DNA from: Spongilla lacustris
Taxonomy: Eukaryota; Porifera; Demospongiae; Spongillida; Spongillidae
Length of the DNA stretch: 64,000 nucleotides
NCBI GenBank assembly: GCA_949361645.1
Contig: OX442430.1
Location: forward strand, 466,403-530,402
Reading direction: 5' to 3'
Part shown: positions 15,441-26,742 of the stretch, one piece after another
Layout of the letters: each line of letters starts with the position of its first letter
Position numbering within the stretch: position 1 is the stretch's first letter
Program-made: the position numbers and the translations under genes
The notes under the pieces: generated by a model
Told to the model about the DNA's origin: nothing
Databases searched by the model: none
What the model saw: only the letters and a program-made list of their open reading frames with translations

Positions 15441-15881
15441 ATGGCCTACGTCACGTCGCAATGTCATGTGACAATTTATATTGCAACTTTTTTATATTGG
15501 GGGCAAGCGAGTATGGCACGTCAATGGAATGGAGCGTATTGTCAGAGTTTATCAGCGGTCGCCCGAGCCAGATATGAATCTAAAGTGTTGCAAGCGGGTT
15601 TAGGCGTTGACCATTGCTCGATCGACTATCTAACTCCTGCTGTTCTTTACTTTGCCAGAAATTGGCAGATGGTACAGGAAAGAACCTTACATACCTTGGC
15701 GGGTGGTAGGAAAGAACTTTACATGTCCGATCGCTTCGAGCACCCGACAACGCAGCAAGTTTTACTCAATAGACGTGCTATACTATCCTTACGCTTTGCC
15801 CCCAATGATATAAAATCGCTTCGTCACATGACACCACGAGATCCATGCAACCCCTCTATTGGTGCTAAGCTTTTTAACTGA
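15441..15881 (+). CDS. Unrecognised 146-codon open frame inside the 13.4-16.5 kb element
   Basis: Open for 146 codons with mixed, non-repetitive composition, for example VARARYESKVLQAGLG and SLRFAPNDIKSLRHM. I recognise no domain. It lies between the palindrome and the right TIR, so it could be a remnant of the element's own gene or a chance frame. No splice context or promoter was recognised. Confidence 0.25.
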   Translation: MAYVTSQCHVTIYIATFLYWGQASMARQWNGAYCQSLSAVARARYESKVLQAGLGVDHCSIDYLTPAVLYFARNWQMVQERTLHTLAGGRKELYMSDRFEHPTTQQVLLNRRAILSLRFAPNDIKSLRHMTPRDPCNPSIGAKLFN

Positions 15882-16845
15882 TTTAAGCATGTCTGCTGCA
15901 TTTGCATGGATGCAACTCATTAGTTGTTGCAATTTGTCTAATAGTATATGGTCATTGTTCAAATGACATGCACTTTCTATATTTGGTATAAATATTCATT
16001 TAACGCTTAACAGACTGACAGGGTGTTGTTTTTTTGTGTGCCAATATAATTGGCTAGGTAATAATTAACGATATCTGTTATCAAAATCCTCGTCAAAATC
16101 AGCAATAAAAAAGTGTTTCTGTCCGAGGCATGTACATTGAGTTTATACTATTACATTCGCCTAACATATTCATAGTGGTTGGATATGTTGGCAAATAAAT
16201 AGCTACTTTGGAATGTATTGCACCTACAATACCGACGCATGTTATGCTCAGTGAAGTGCACTATAGTGTCAGAATTACCAACCTATATATAAAGTTTTTA
16301 TTTCAGCGAACTGTGTACAACACGTATTAAACTAGCAGAATACGTAATCCGACATCCTATATAGCTAACGGTCCATTCTCACTACCCGGTGCACGTTTGG
16401 CAAGGCCGGTACACTTTTCGCAACTAAAATTGTACCGGGCGGTACAATTTTGGTTGCAAAAATTGTACCGGGCGGTACAATTTTCGCCCGGTACAATTTT
16501 TGCGTGACAGAACACGCACTTGAGTCAATTGAGGCTACTATATAGGTTAGTACTCTTCTCATAAATCCTGATGCTATTTTAGTGGCACTTGATTTTGCTG
16601 CATGTAGTTTATTGAGAACTGGAAAGGGGACAAATGCAGGCTCACAAACTGCACCATAGACCGAGCACGTGGAAGACATTCAAAGAATGCTGAAATCTAT
16701 ATATTTAAAAAAACATACACACATAAATGTATAGCTATGTTTTTTTTTTTGTATAACCTACGTTATACATGACCTCGTTGTTGACATGGTCATAAAAATC
16801 TTCCACATACACCACTTTCTTAACACGGCTAGCACAGTGGTGTCA

Positions 16846-17250
16846 CTAGAATTCTTCACTGACAGATTTTTTTTTTAAATGACGACACAAACGTAACAAA
16901 TACTTGTCACATGTTTCTAATGCTAGCTGCTGACGAACAGAGCTAGAGCAAATCACAGAGTCCAAGTGCACCCAGACTTCAAACGGTCGGTTCAAGTCCC
17001 ATGCATTTATAAGCGCGTCTACCCAAAAAAATTTGCTCCCTGATTTCCTACCCATGCATTTTCATGCTCAGCACTGGAATCATTATGTAGATCGCGATCG
17101 TCGTTCCTAACTATGTCGGTGAAGGTGTTTGTGATAAAGCCTAAACATTTCAACAATTTTGTCGTGTCTTTTGGTAGGGCGCGGTTCTCTTCTCTTACAG
17201 CCCTTTCCTTTCTTTTGTGCCACCCGGACTTGTGCTTGTACATTTTAGAA
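16846..17250 (-). pseudogene. Possible hAT/ZMYM-type transposase N-terminal fragment
   Basis: The minus-strand frame starting near 17250 contains KSGWHKRKERAVREENRALP, a Lys/Arg/Glu-rich stretch like the N-terminus of hAT-type or ZMYM-like domesticated transposases. A second frame (17055-16846) follows after a frame change. The similarity is compositional and weak. It could be chance or another decayed element. Confidence 0.3.
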
Positions 17251-17353
17251 AATGAAATAAATTTGACGAAATTATATACGGTACATGAATAATACATTCT
17301 ATTCCGCACGGAACTTTTATTGCGCCTGCGCAATGATCAAAACAAAACATCAA

Positions 17354-17755
<402 letters not shown>

Positions 17756-18852
17756 GATACCAGTTGGGCGGCCCGGGCCCCATGTTTAACGACGGGCCCC
17801 GGGGTCAGCAGCCCCCCCGGCCCCCCCCTCTCGGCGGCCCTGCGGGTATAAAGGGTTTTTGGCCGCAGTGACACCTGCGACGCCAGAGACATACACTGTT
17901 AAAAAAAGGGTGTTGCCACAACACCCTTTGGGGTGTTCGTACGCCTGTTTAGGAATAACACCCCATGAAGTGTTGTGGTAACCGCTCAAGGGTGTTAGAA
18001 CCAACACCCCTGAAGTGTAGCCTGTACACTCTAATGAGTGTTGACACAGGTATCAATAGTTCGTGCATGCACCGTAATCTTATGATACAACATAAATTGA
18101 TCTTAATAAACTATACAACAACAGTTGATGATTTTAATAAAAAGTTGACAATAAATATAATCATACAACAAAACTATAAACATGTCTTTAGGGCCTATGC
18201 GACGATCGAGTAGTTCTGGAGTGTTTCTCTGCATCCTTCGGACACTAAACAAACGGAAAAAACACAATATATAATGGTCAGGTTCCAATATGAGACATGT
18301 CTAACCTTTTTAATTCAATCATGGGTGCAGCCCTCAGTCCGACGATGGTCATGATCGCTAAGCGGATCGGTGACAATAACAGCGTCAATCGTACCGATTG
18401 TTAAGCTTACCTGGAAGGCTTGCTAGAGCCAGCGTGTCATATGACCTTTGTAAGGTAAGGTAGGGCGTTATTTAGCGCGACAAGGTACTTACTGCCTTAT
18501 GCAGTGGCTCATTATAGTGAGGCAGTGCAGCGAGTGGTAGTAGCCGAATTTTCCTTAGCTAGACCGTATATAAACAGGCATTCCGGTCCGATCGCGAACT
18601 GCTGTTCTCGATGAACTCTCTTCAAAGCGCTCAACTCGTCTTACTCAAATGCATCGCTCAACGCTAAATAACAGAACGTGTTTCTAAAGGTCACGCATGC
18701 GCAATGAAATATATTTTTAGCATGACCTTACATATTTATATATTACAATTGTGAATACACGTTGCCCAAATGTGAGGAAAGCAATACAGGACTTTTGAGT
18801 AGTTCCAATTGCAAAAAAGCACACTTCTCTCTGAGTGTATTTGCTGTCCAAC

Positions 18853-19024
18853 AGTATTTCTGTGTACGTGTGTATGTGTATGCACACACATACATGTACA
18901 CACATGAAGCTATACACATACACACATGTGCTTGTGTGTTAATGTGTGCATTGTGTGTGCGAATGCGTGTGTATGTGTGAATATGCATGTGTGTATATGT
19001 GCATGTGTGCCATGTGTGTGTATG
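18853..19024. repeat. Cryptic (TG/CATG)n repeat
   Basis: Degenerate GTGTGTATGTG and CACACAT blocks inside the 4.25 kb transposon. A 36-C tract follows at 19086-19121. Confidence 0.9.
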
Positions 19025-19083
19025 CAGGCCTGTAGCCAGGGGGGTTGGTCAATCCCCCTTGTTTGATGCCTGATTGCGAGGGG

Positions 19084-19122
<39 letters not shown>

Positions 19123-19610
19123 CTTTCGTATTTTATTTGGCTAAATGTGAGGCCCCCCTCCCCCTTCCCAAACAGTCTTGCAGTCCTATTAATCGACGCT
19201 CCCCCCTGCGTGTGCATGTATGCATTGTGCGCGTGGGTGCATGTGTGTGCATGGTACTGTTTAGGGAGCTAAACAGGTTTTAATGGGCACTAGTAATTCC
19301 TGTGTACACGCGTAACCACATCACACTCAAGCCTTATTTTTGAGATGTGGAGTAGCCTTAGATGGCGCTGGGCGATGGCCCCTTTGTTCGCTTATTGTTG
19401 TATAATTGGACGGCCAGCCTCTGAGTATGCATGTATATAAAGATGATGTGCAACTCCAGCGCATGCTGCTGGTCAACAGGCGCTGGAGAGCTTCACCTTT
19501 CCCACCCTCCCCTCCACATGTATTTGTACTTTGCTGTATGATGCATTTCCTGGTCATATTCAATTACAGTAAGGCAGGGGGCGGAGCCGCTTGTCCCTAC
19601 AAAGCCGGCT

Positions 19611-19770
19611 AGCCAAGCCTGGACCAGCGTCCTGGCTTGGTACACAGGTCACCCAGTTGGTGACCAGTGTCACCCTGGTGCCTGCAGACTTCCCCAACGA
19701 TCCTGGATAGCCAAGCCTGGACCAGTGTCCTGGCTTTGGTACACAGGTCACCTGGTTGTGGTCAGCGGCA
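19611..19770. repeat. Tandem duplication of an approximately 97-bp unit
   Basis: TAGCCAAGCCTGGACCAG, then GTCCTGGCTT and GGTACACAGGTCACC, occurs twice (starting near 19611 and 19708) with few changes. Function unknown. It lies within the 4.25 kb element. Confidence 0.75.
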
Positions 19771-19936
19771 CTAGCTGGTGCCACCACTGCCGGGGAGTTT
19801 GGGTACAGGGACACAGGATCGTGGGGTACTCCTGCCCCTTGCCCCCATTTGCTGCCAATCAGTCAACCAATGAACATCACGCTTGCATTGCGTTTGGGGG
19901 TGTACCCAGCTAGGAATTATTAGGTTGATAATTAAG

Positions 19937-21071
19937 TGTATGCGTTTATATGTGTATGTGTGTGTGCATGTGTGCATTGTGTGTGTGTTCATATGTGTGT
20001 TAGCATGTGTGTTGTGTATGTGTGTGCATGTGTGTGTATGTGTATGCATGTCTGTGTGTGCGTTGTGTATGTGTGTGTGTCATGTGTGTATATGTGCATG
20101 TGTGTATGTATGCATGTGTGTATGTGTGTGTGCATGTGTGTGCGTGTGTGTGTGTGCATGTGTGTGTGCATGTGTGCATGTGTGTGTGCGTGTGTGCATG
20201 TGTGCATGTGTGTCATGCGTGTATGTGTGTGTGCATGTGTGTATGTGTGTGTGCGTGTGTGTATGTGTGTGTGCTGTGTGCATGTGTGTATGTGTGCATG
20301 TGTGTGTATGTGTGTGCATGTGTGTATGTGTGTGCAGGTGTGTTTGTGTGCATGTGTGTATGTGTGTGCAGGTGTGTTTGTGTGCATGTGTGTATGTGTG
20401 CATGTGTGTAGGTGTGTATGTATGCATGTGTGTGTATGTGTGTACATGTGCATGTGTGTGTACTGGATTGCCCCTAATTTGACTAACCCACCCCCTGGTT
20501 TACACATGCCATGTAAAAATAATACTACATGGCATGCCATATAACAGTGCAGAGAGAAGACATTTATATTTTTATATATTCTGAAACCCACCCCCTGTTG
20601 AAAATGTGTGTATGTGTGCATGTGTGTGCACGTGTGTGTGCATGTTGGTGCATGTGTGTGTGTGTGTGTGTATGCATGTGTGTGCATGTGTGTATATGTC
20701 CATGTTGTGTGTACAGTGTATGTTTTTATGCATATGTATGTGTGCATGTGCATATGTGTGTGTGCATGTGTGTATGTATGTGTGTATGTGTGCATGTGTG
20801 TGTATATGTGCATGTGTGTGTATGTGTGTATGCATGTGTGTGCATGTGTGTATGTGTCCATGTTGTGTGTACAGTGTATGTTTTTATGCATATGTATGTG
20901 TGCATGTGCATGTGTGTGTGCATGTGTGTATGTATGTGTGTATGTGTGCATGTGTGTGTATGTGTGCATGTGTGTGTATGTGTGTATGTGTATGTAACGT
21001 GTGTATGTGTGCATGTGTGTGTATGTGTGCATGTGTGTGTATCACTATGTGTGTATATATATGTGTGTATA
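19937..21071. repeat. Two long cryptic TGTGCATGTGTGTATG arrays
   Basis: Arrays at 19937-20461 and 20604-21071 are built from CATGTGTGTATGTGTG-like units. Within the second array about 160 bases are duplicated (TCCATGTTGTGTGTACAGTG near 20699 and 20858). Between the arrays, 20460-20600 is a dispersed repeat also found inverted at 34895-34990. Long open frames here are repeat artefacts. Confidence 0.93.
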
Positions 21072-22658
21072 TGGAACACACCTCAGTACTGATGAAACGA
21101 GGGAGAATACAAAGAGTGTCCAAACTCCTGCCATTAAGGCCACACAACAGTGTTCAGCAGCATTCATCCAGCATATTTCATTATTGTCTACTTGCTATCA
21201 GGACCTGCATGTGGTACATGTATAATGATATAGACATGTAGCCACATGACTGCATGAACACTTTTAGCATAAACCCAATATTCAAGCTGTGAAATATGTA
21301 TTTTTTGAAATTAATATAGGCTATTTCCTTGCTATATGCACGTAACAAAATACTTCAGTGTGAGTAGTGATGTATATATGCTCACATGTCATTTTACTAG
21401 GGTGAGATCTAAATAGAATCCAAGTAGGCTACGCCATGCTACTTATTAACCTTGATTTCACTCTCAACATAAAGTGGCATGAACAAGCATGCATCAAATT
21501 TGAAACTTAGTATAGGGCCTATGCATGCGTACTACAACACACTACTGATAGCGAAGCGCTAGCATGAGCACAGCGGTGCACATTGACGAACACTGCACAC
21601 TAGCCTTCATAAGCACAGCGAGATTACACGCATGAATACGGTAATTGCTGCGCATGTTGAAAAGGCAACGTGTATACGCACTGCCCTAGTCTAGAAATCC
21701 ACACCAATGCACGGGCCATGGCCATGCACCCGATGTTAGACATTTTTAACTGGTATGTTGTGTGCGTGCATATACCTTTAAGATATAACTCTGTCACTTA
21801 AAGTCCAGTAACTGTATCTACATCACCTCAAATATGAAGTCACAGCTGCCATCGTTCATATGCTGCCATACTATATCTCGCAAACCACGCCCTCAACCGT
21901 CAGAAAGTAATTACACACAAGGCTGAACATTGGGGTGTAAATGCGGTAAACCAGTGTTGTGACAACACACCTCTAAAATCACCCAACACCCCACTGTTGG
22001 TGGGGTATGCTGCTAACACCCCAGCATAGCCTGCTAACACCCATAGATGTCAGCTGAACACCCTAGTGTGTTGCCATAACACTCCTCGGGCTGTAACACC
22101 CCTCAATCCTAACACCCCTCGGGCCAGTTTTTTTAACAGTGTAATGATTCTCCGCGAGTCCGAGATTGTCGTGGCTATCAGACTTCTCGCTGATAAGCTC
22201 TTCGGCTTTTATGTCTCCCTCTTCTGGATTTGCCGCAGAGACAAGTGCAATAAGAAAAACCAGGAGATAAGGCTTCATCGTGTTGGTGCGAGATTGATCT
22301 GCAGACGAATAGCAGCTCGATATAGCTTTCCTCTTAAGTCCTCGTCACATGCCTAATCACTGCAGTGAAGCCATGCATATGGCTAATCAATAAGTTATTT
22401 GTTACTATACATGTATAGTTCACGCGCTCAGTGTATTTAGTTATGCACATGTATACTGATATGTCAATATGTCATGATGATGTACAATATTCAATCCAAC
22501 TTCATATATACATGTACATACGTATATATTATATCCATGTCAATTTACATGTAATTCTTTAGATTTTTTTTGTTTTGTTACATCGTCCACACTGCTGGAT
22601 TGAATGCTTCTTCAGTCAAGTTTGTCCTTCTGTGAGTACGAAAAAAAAAAAAAGCATA

Positions 22659-23957
22659 TCATTTGTATAAACCGGCAATTATTTCCTCACAGTCACTATT
22701 CTCGGTGATGGTCTTCTCGGCTTGGCCAGATGTGTTCCGCTCAGCTGGATTGTCACCTGGAGCGTCTGAATTTTCCGGCAACGTTTCTTCATGGTTTGCA
22801 TGGAGGGTTTCCTCTGCTTCAGGTAGTTCCATTGCAGTGGTAGGTTGTCCATCTAGGTAGTTTGCTGCCTGGTACGGTTTCGGGATAACAGCTGGGTAGT
22901 TTGGCAGTTTAGCAGCTGCCTGGTATAACGGTGCGGCAACCACAGTTGGATACTTTGCAGCTGCCTGGTATAACGGTGCGGTGACCGCAGCTGGGTATTT
23001 TGCAGCGGCCTGGTATAGCGGTGCGGCAACCACAGCTGGGTATTTTGCAGCTGCCTGGTATAACGGTGCGGCAACCACAGCTGGGTATTTTGCAGCTGCC
23101 TGGTATAACGGTGCGGCAACCACAGCTGGGTATTTTGCAGCTGCCTGGTATAACGGTGCGGCAACCACAGCTGGGTATTTTGCAGCTGCCTGGTATAACG
23201 GTGCGGCAACCACAGCTGGGTATTTTGCAGCTGCCTGGTATAACGGTGCGGCAACCACAGCTGGGTATTTTGCAGCTGCCTGGTATAACGGTGCGGCAAC
23301 CACAGCTGGGTATTTTGCAGCTGCCTGGTATAACGGTGCGGTGACCGCAGCTGGGTATTTTGCAGCGGCCTGGTATAGCGGTGCGGCAACCACAGCTGGG
23401 TATTTTGCAGCTGCCTGGTATAACGGTGCGGCAATCACAGCTGGGTATTTTGCAGCTGCCTGGTATAACGGTGCAGCAACCATAGCTGGGTATTTTGCAG
23501 CGGCCTGGTATAACGGTGCGGCAACCATAGCTGGGTATTTTGCAGCGGCCTGGTATAACGGTGCGGCAACCACAGCTGGGTATTTTGCAGCTGTTTGGTA
23601 TAACGGTGCGGCAACCACAACTGGGTATTTTGCAGCGGCCTGGTATAACGGTGCGGCAACCACAGCTGGGTATTTTGCAGCTGCCTGGTATAACGGTGCG
23701 GCAACCACAGCTGGGTATTTTGCAGCTGCCTGGTATAACGGTGCGGCGACAGCAGCTGGGTAGTATGGTTTTGCTCCCGGGTATGACGAGCTTTTGGCCG
23801 TACCTGCGACACCAGAGACATAGTGATTCTCCGCGAGTCCGAGATTGTCGTGGCTATCAGACTTCTCGCTGATAAGCTCTTCGGCTTTTATGTTTCCCTC
23901 TTCCGAATTTGCCGCAGAGACAAGTGCAATAAGAAAAACCAGAAGATAAGGCTTCAT
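22659..23957 (-). CDS. Secreted 15-residue-repeat protein, intact copy (432 aa)
   Basis: A single uninterrupted frame. A signal peptide (MKPYLLVFLIALVSAA) is followed by an acidic segment (about residues 18-48), then about 19 tandem 15-residue repeats of consensus YPAVVAAPLYQAAAK, encoded by a 45-bp minisatellite. The C-terminal tail (about 75 residues) is acidic and polar and ends NSDCEEIIAGLYK. Alternating Ala/Pro/Val with regularly spaced Tyr and Lys resembles structural extracellular proteins such as cuticle, silk or adhesive proteins. I recognise no named family. A TATA-like TTTAAAAGG lies 54 bases upstream (24011-24019) and is shared with the copy at 25360. Unit variants (YPAAVT, YPAMVA) recur in blocks, which suggests conversion or unequal exchange. 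Confidence 0.85.
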   Translation of the reverse strand: MKPYLLVFLIALVSAANSEEGNIKAEELISEKSDSHDNLGLAENHYVSGVAGTAKSSSYPGAKPYYPAAVAAPLYQAAAKYPAVVAAPLYQAAAKYPAVVAAPLYQAAAKYPVVVAAPLYQTAAKYPAVVAAPLYQAAAKYPAMVAAPLYQAAAKYPAMVAAPLYQAAAKYPAVIAAPLYQAAAKYPAVVAAPLYQAAAKYPAAVTAPLYQAAAKYPAVVAAPLYQAAAKYPAVVAAPLYQAAAKYPAVVAAPLYQAAAKYPAVVAAPLYQAAAKYPAVVAAPLYQAAAKYPAVVAAPLYQAAAKYPAVVAAPLYQAAAKYPAAVTAPLYQAAAKYPTVVAAPLYQAAAKLPNYPAVIPKPYQAANYLDGQPTTAMELPEAEETLHANHEETLPENSDAPGDNPAERNTSGQAEKTITENSDCEEIIAGLYK

Positions 23958-24010
23958 CGTGTTGGTGGGAGATTGACCTGTATAGATGAATAGCGACTCG
24001 AATTAGCTCT

Positions 24011-24019
24011 CCTTTTAAA
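24011..24019 (-). promoter_or_regulatory. TATA-like box of the repeat-protein gene
   Basis: TTTAAAAGG is conserved in sequence and distance (about 55 bases before the ATG) between the intact copy and the inverted paralogue (25298-25306). Confidence 0.55.
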
Positions 24020-24179
24020 CCCTCGTCGCGTTCAGTGAAGCCATACCACATTATTCCTTGTTGCCCCACATCGCTGAACGTAACTAAACATGTATTTGTA
24101 TACACAATCTGGAATAGTAAGCATTCAAAAGAATAAAATAAAGTATTCGAGTGCTATGCTGCTCATCACCCCATGCATG

Positions 24180-25080
24180 GGTCACATCTCCTCATGCAGA
24201 AGCAGGCGTCCAACAAGGTAACCTCCTGGGCTCCCTGCTCTTTGCACTTGTTCTGCAGAAGATCATAAATGCCATTGATCAGTGCTGATGATGACTGTGT
24301 CCACATACTCTATCAAGCTTGGTACCTCGACAATGGGACCTTAGCCGGCAAGAAATCTGCTATCCTTCATGCACTTTCTCTGTTGGATTCTATTGCATGG
24401 GCCAGCCCTTGGCATTTTTGTAAATCTGTCCAAATGTGAGTGAGGTGTTTTGTAAAGGCGACACCAGTGAGTTTCCTTCATCTATGTGGTCTTCTCATGT
24501 ACCTCACCTTGTTGTAAAGCGTTCAGAGGCCATGAAGTTGCTATCCAGACTGGTAGAAGTAGGGGCCTCAGACCCTCAGGTGGCCTTAATTCTGCTTTGA
24601 TTGTGTGGGAGCTATTGTAAATGAATCCATTTGGCTTGAGCTACCCCACCAAGTTTAGTCACAGAGGCACTTCGGCTGTTTGATGTTGAGGTTAGGCAAT
24701 GCTTCGCACAGAGCATAGCTGTAGAAGTTACTGATCGTGCATGGTAGCAGGTCCAACTGAATCTAAGTCACGGAGGTCTTGGGCTCCGCTCAGTTTCCCA
24801 CCACTCCTCAGCTGCCTATATTGCCTACCTTTGTGCTTCTGGCTTTGGTGATGCCCAGAATCCACACCTATTTCACGCGGTTGATCTCTTCAACAAGTTT
24901 GCCTCCCCATCTGAGGTAATCTCTGCGGATGCTATCATAGCCTTACCCATCCACCAAAGGGTAGTGTCAACGAAACTAGAGGACCACCAGTTCTCATTGT
25001 TATTGGAAGCATCATCACCTGCCAACAAGGCTCGGCTGCTCTCTGAGTCAGCACCTCATGCTGCATCCTGGCTACTAATC
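24180..25080 (+). pseudogene. Non-LTR-type retroelement reverse transcriptase fragment
   Basis: Broken frames contain a reverse-transcriptase core remnant (WYLDNGTLAGKKSAIL, with the usual YLDDGT box changed to YLDNGT). A downstream region follows (HSSAAYIASLCASGFGDAQN, then STKLEDHQFSLLLEAS). Several stops and frameshifts are present. It lies between the two inverted repeat-protein genes, just where their upstream homology ends (about 24132 and 25190), and ends at a poly-C tract (25092-25124). Confidence 0.75.
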
Positions 25081-25091
25081 ATACTCCTGTT

Positions 25092-25127
<36 letters not shown>

Positions 25128-25359
25128 CAGTAAGTTGTTTCTGGGCGCGTATAGAATATTGTAATTTTTTAATTTTTATTTTTAAAATTCTTTTGAATAC
25201 TTACTATTCCAGATTGTGTATACAAATACTTAGTTACGTTCAGCGATGTAGGGCAACAAGGGATAATTTGGCATGGCTTCACTGAACGCGACGAGGGTTT
25301 AAAAGGAGAGCTATAATTCGAGTCGCTATTCATCTACAGGTCAATCCCGTACCAACACG

Positions 25360-26512
25360 ATGAAACCTTATATCCTTGCTTTTCTTATTGCACTTGTCTC
25401 TGCGGCAAAATCGGAAGAGGGAGACAAAAGTGCTATCAGCGAGAAGTCTGATGGCTCGGTAGCGCAATCTATCCACGACAGTTTCGGACTCGCGGAGAAT
25501 CCCTATGTCTCTGGTGTCGCAGGTGCATGCGGCCAAAAGCCCGTTATATCCGGGAGCAAAACCATACTACCCAGCTGCGGTCGCCGCACCGTTATACCAG
25601 GCCGCTGCAAAATACCCAGCTGTGGTTGCCGCACCGCTATACCAGGCCGCTGCAGCTGTGGTTGCCCCACCGCTATACCAGGCCGCTGCAAAATACCCAG
25701 CTGTGGTTGCCCCACCGTTATACCAGGCAGCTGCAAAATACCCAGCTGTGGTTGCTCCACCGTTATACCAGGCAGCTGCAAAATACCCAGCTGTGGCCAA
25801 GAAACCGTTATACCAGGCCGCTGCAAAATACCCAGCTGTGGTTGCCCCACCGCTATACCAGGCCGCTGCAAAATACCCAGCTGTGGTTGCCGCACCGCTA
25901 TACCAGGCCGCTGCAAAATACCCAGCTATGGTTGCCGCACCGCTATACCAGGCAGCTGCAAAATACCCAGCTGTGGTTGCCCCACCGTTATACCAGGCAG
26001 CTGCAAAATACCCAGCTGTGGTTGCTCCACCGTTATACCAGGCAGCTGCAAAATACCCAGCTGTGAACATGAAACCGTTATACCAGGCCGCTGCAAAATA
26101 CCCAGCTGTGGTTGCCCCACCGTTATACCAGGCAGCTGCAAAATACCCAGCTGTGGTTGCCCCACCGCTATACCAGGCCGCTGCAAAATACCCAGCTGTG
26201 GTTGCCGCACCGCTATACCAGGCCGCTGCAAAATACCCAGCTGTGGTTGCCGCACCGTTATACCAGGCAGCTGCTAAACCGCCAAACTACCCAGCTGTGA
26301 TCCAGAAACCGTACCAGCAAGCAAACTACCCAGATGGGCAGTCTACCACTCCAATGGAACTACCTGAAGCAGAGGAAATCCTCCATGCAAACCATGAAGG
26401 AACGTTGCCGGAAAATTCAGACGCTCTAGGTGACAATCCAGCTGAGCGGAAGACATCTGGCCAAGCCGAGAAGACCATCACCGAGAATAGTGACTGTGAG
26501 GAAAAGTCTTAG
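25360..26512 (+). pseudogene. Secreted 15-residue-repeat protein, copy 2, with 4-bp frameshift
   Basis: Same signal peptide (MKPYILAFLIALVSAAKSEE), repeats (about 17) and tail as the intact copy, in inverted orientation. At 25524-25529 a four-base insertion (GTGCATGCGGCC against GTACGGCC) shifts the frame after VSGVAG. From the ATG the frame then reads 305 residues of a different, Cys-rich 15-residue repeat (CKIPSCGCRTAIPGR and variants) and stops at 26277, just after the array. The ancestral frame (25505-26512) stays open through the array and tail, ending NSDCEEKS. It is either a very young pseudogene, an assembly indel, or a gene re-read in a new frame. A TATA-like TTTAAAAGG is at 25298-25306. 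Confidence 0.8.
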
Positions 26513-26742
26513 TTAATTGTTTAGATATGTTTATTTCATTTTTCGTACTCACAGAAGGACAACCGTGAAGAAGCATTCAATCCAGCAGTGTGGACGATAT
26601 AACAAAACAGAAAATCTAAAGAATTACATGTAAAATGACATGGATAATATACGTATGTACTTGTATGAAGTTGGATTGAATCATCATGACATATTGACAT
26701 AACTAAAATAATAACACTGAGCACGTGAACTATATAGTAACA

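Larger units (their letters stand above)
13379..16510. mobile_element. 3.1 kb element with about 145-bp TIRs rich in GTACCGG
   Basis: The ends are CTGTCACGCAAAAATTGTAC at 13379 and its complement ending at 16510. The TIRs (13379-13526 and 16365-16510) contain repeated AAATTGTACCGG/CCGGTACA motifs in both orientations. Inside are a copy of the GGGGCGGAGCCCC repeat near 13690, a poly-G tract, the 1.5 kb palindrome at 13776-15299 and one 146-codon frame. A diverged solo terminus lies at about 27790-27930. No target-site duplication is obvious. Confidence 0.7.
17894..22141. mobile_element. 4.25 kb non-autonomous DNA transposon, TA target duplication
   Basis: The TIRs are CACTGTTAAAAAAA (17894-17907) and its exact complement (22128-22141), flanked by TA on both sides (17892-17893, 22142-22143). 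The paralogous gene at about 23820 shows the empty site: GAGACATAGTGATT there against GAGACATA, element, TAATGATT here. Both ends carry many AACACCC/GGGTGTT motifs over about 160-200 bases. The interior lacks any recognisable transposase and is filled with cryptic TG/CATG repeats. TA duplications occur in Tc1/mariner-like elements, but the class is uncertain. Confidence 0.88.
17786..22278 (-). pseudogene. Third copy of the 15-residue-repeat secreted protein, split by a transposon
   Basis: The N-terminus at 22278-22142 encodes a signal peptide (MKPYLLVFLIALVSAANPEE) and runs to GLAENH. The next codons, YVSGVAGVTAAKNPLYP, are found at 17895-17836, on the far side of a 4.25 kb transposon. Joining the two parts at the TA duplication restores the frame of the intact paralogue at 22659-23957. 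Beyond that the copy has lost its repeat array: GC-rich unrelated sequence and the (CA)200 tract follow. It is therefore a broken gene even without the transposon. Confidence 0.85.

Noticed and set aside
22853..23872. Other-frame and antisense open frames over the 45-bp repeat array
   Set aside because: The repeat unit lacks stops in several frames. Only the frame with the signal peptide and non-repetitive tail is supported.
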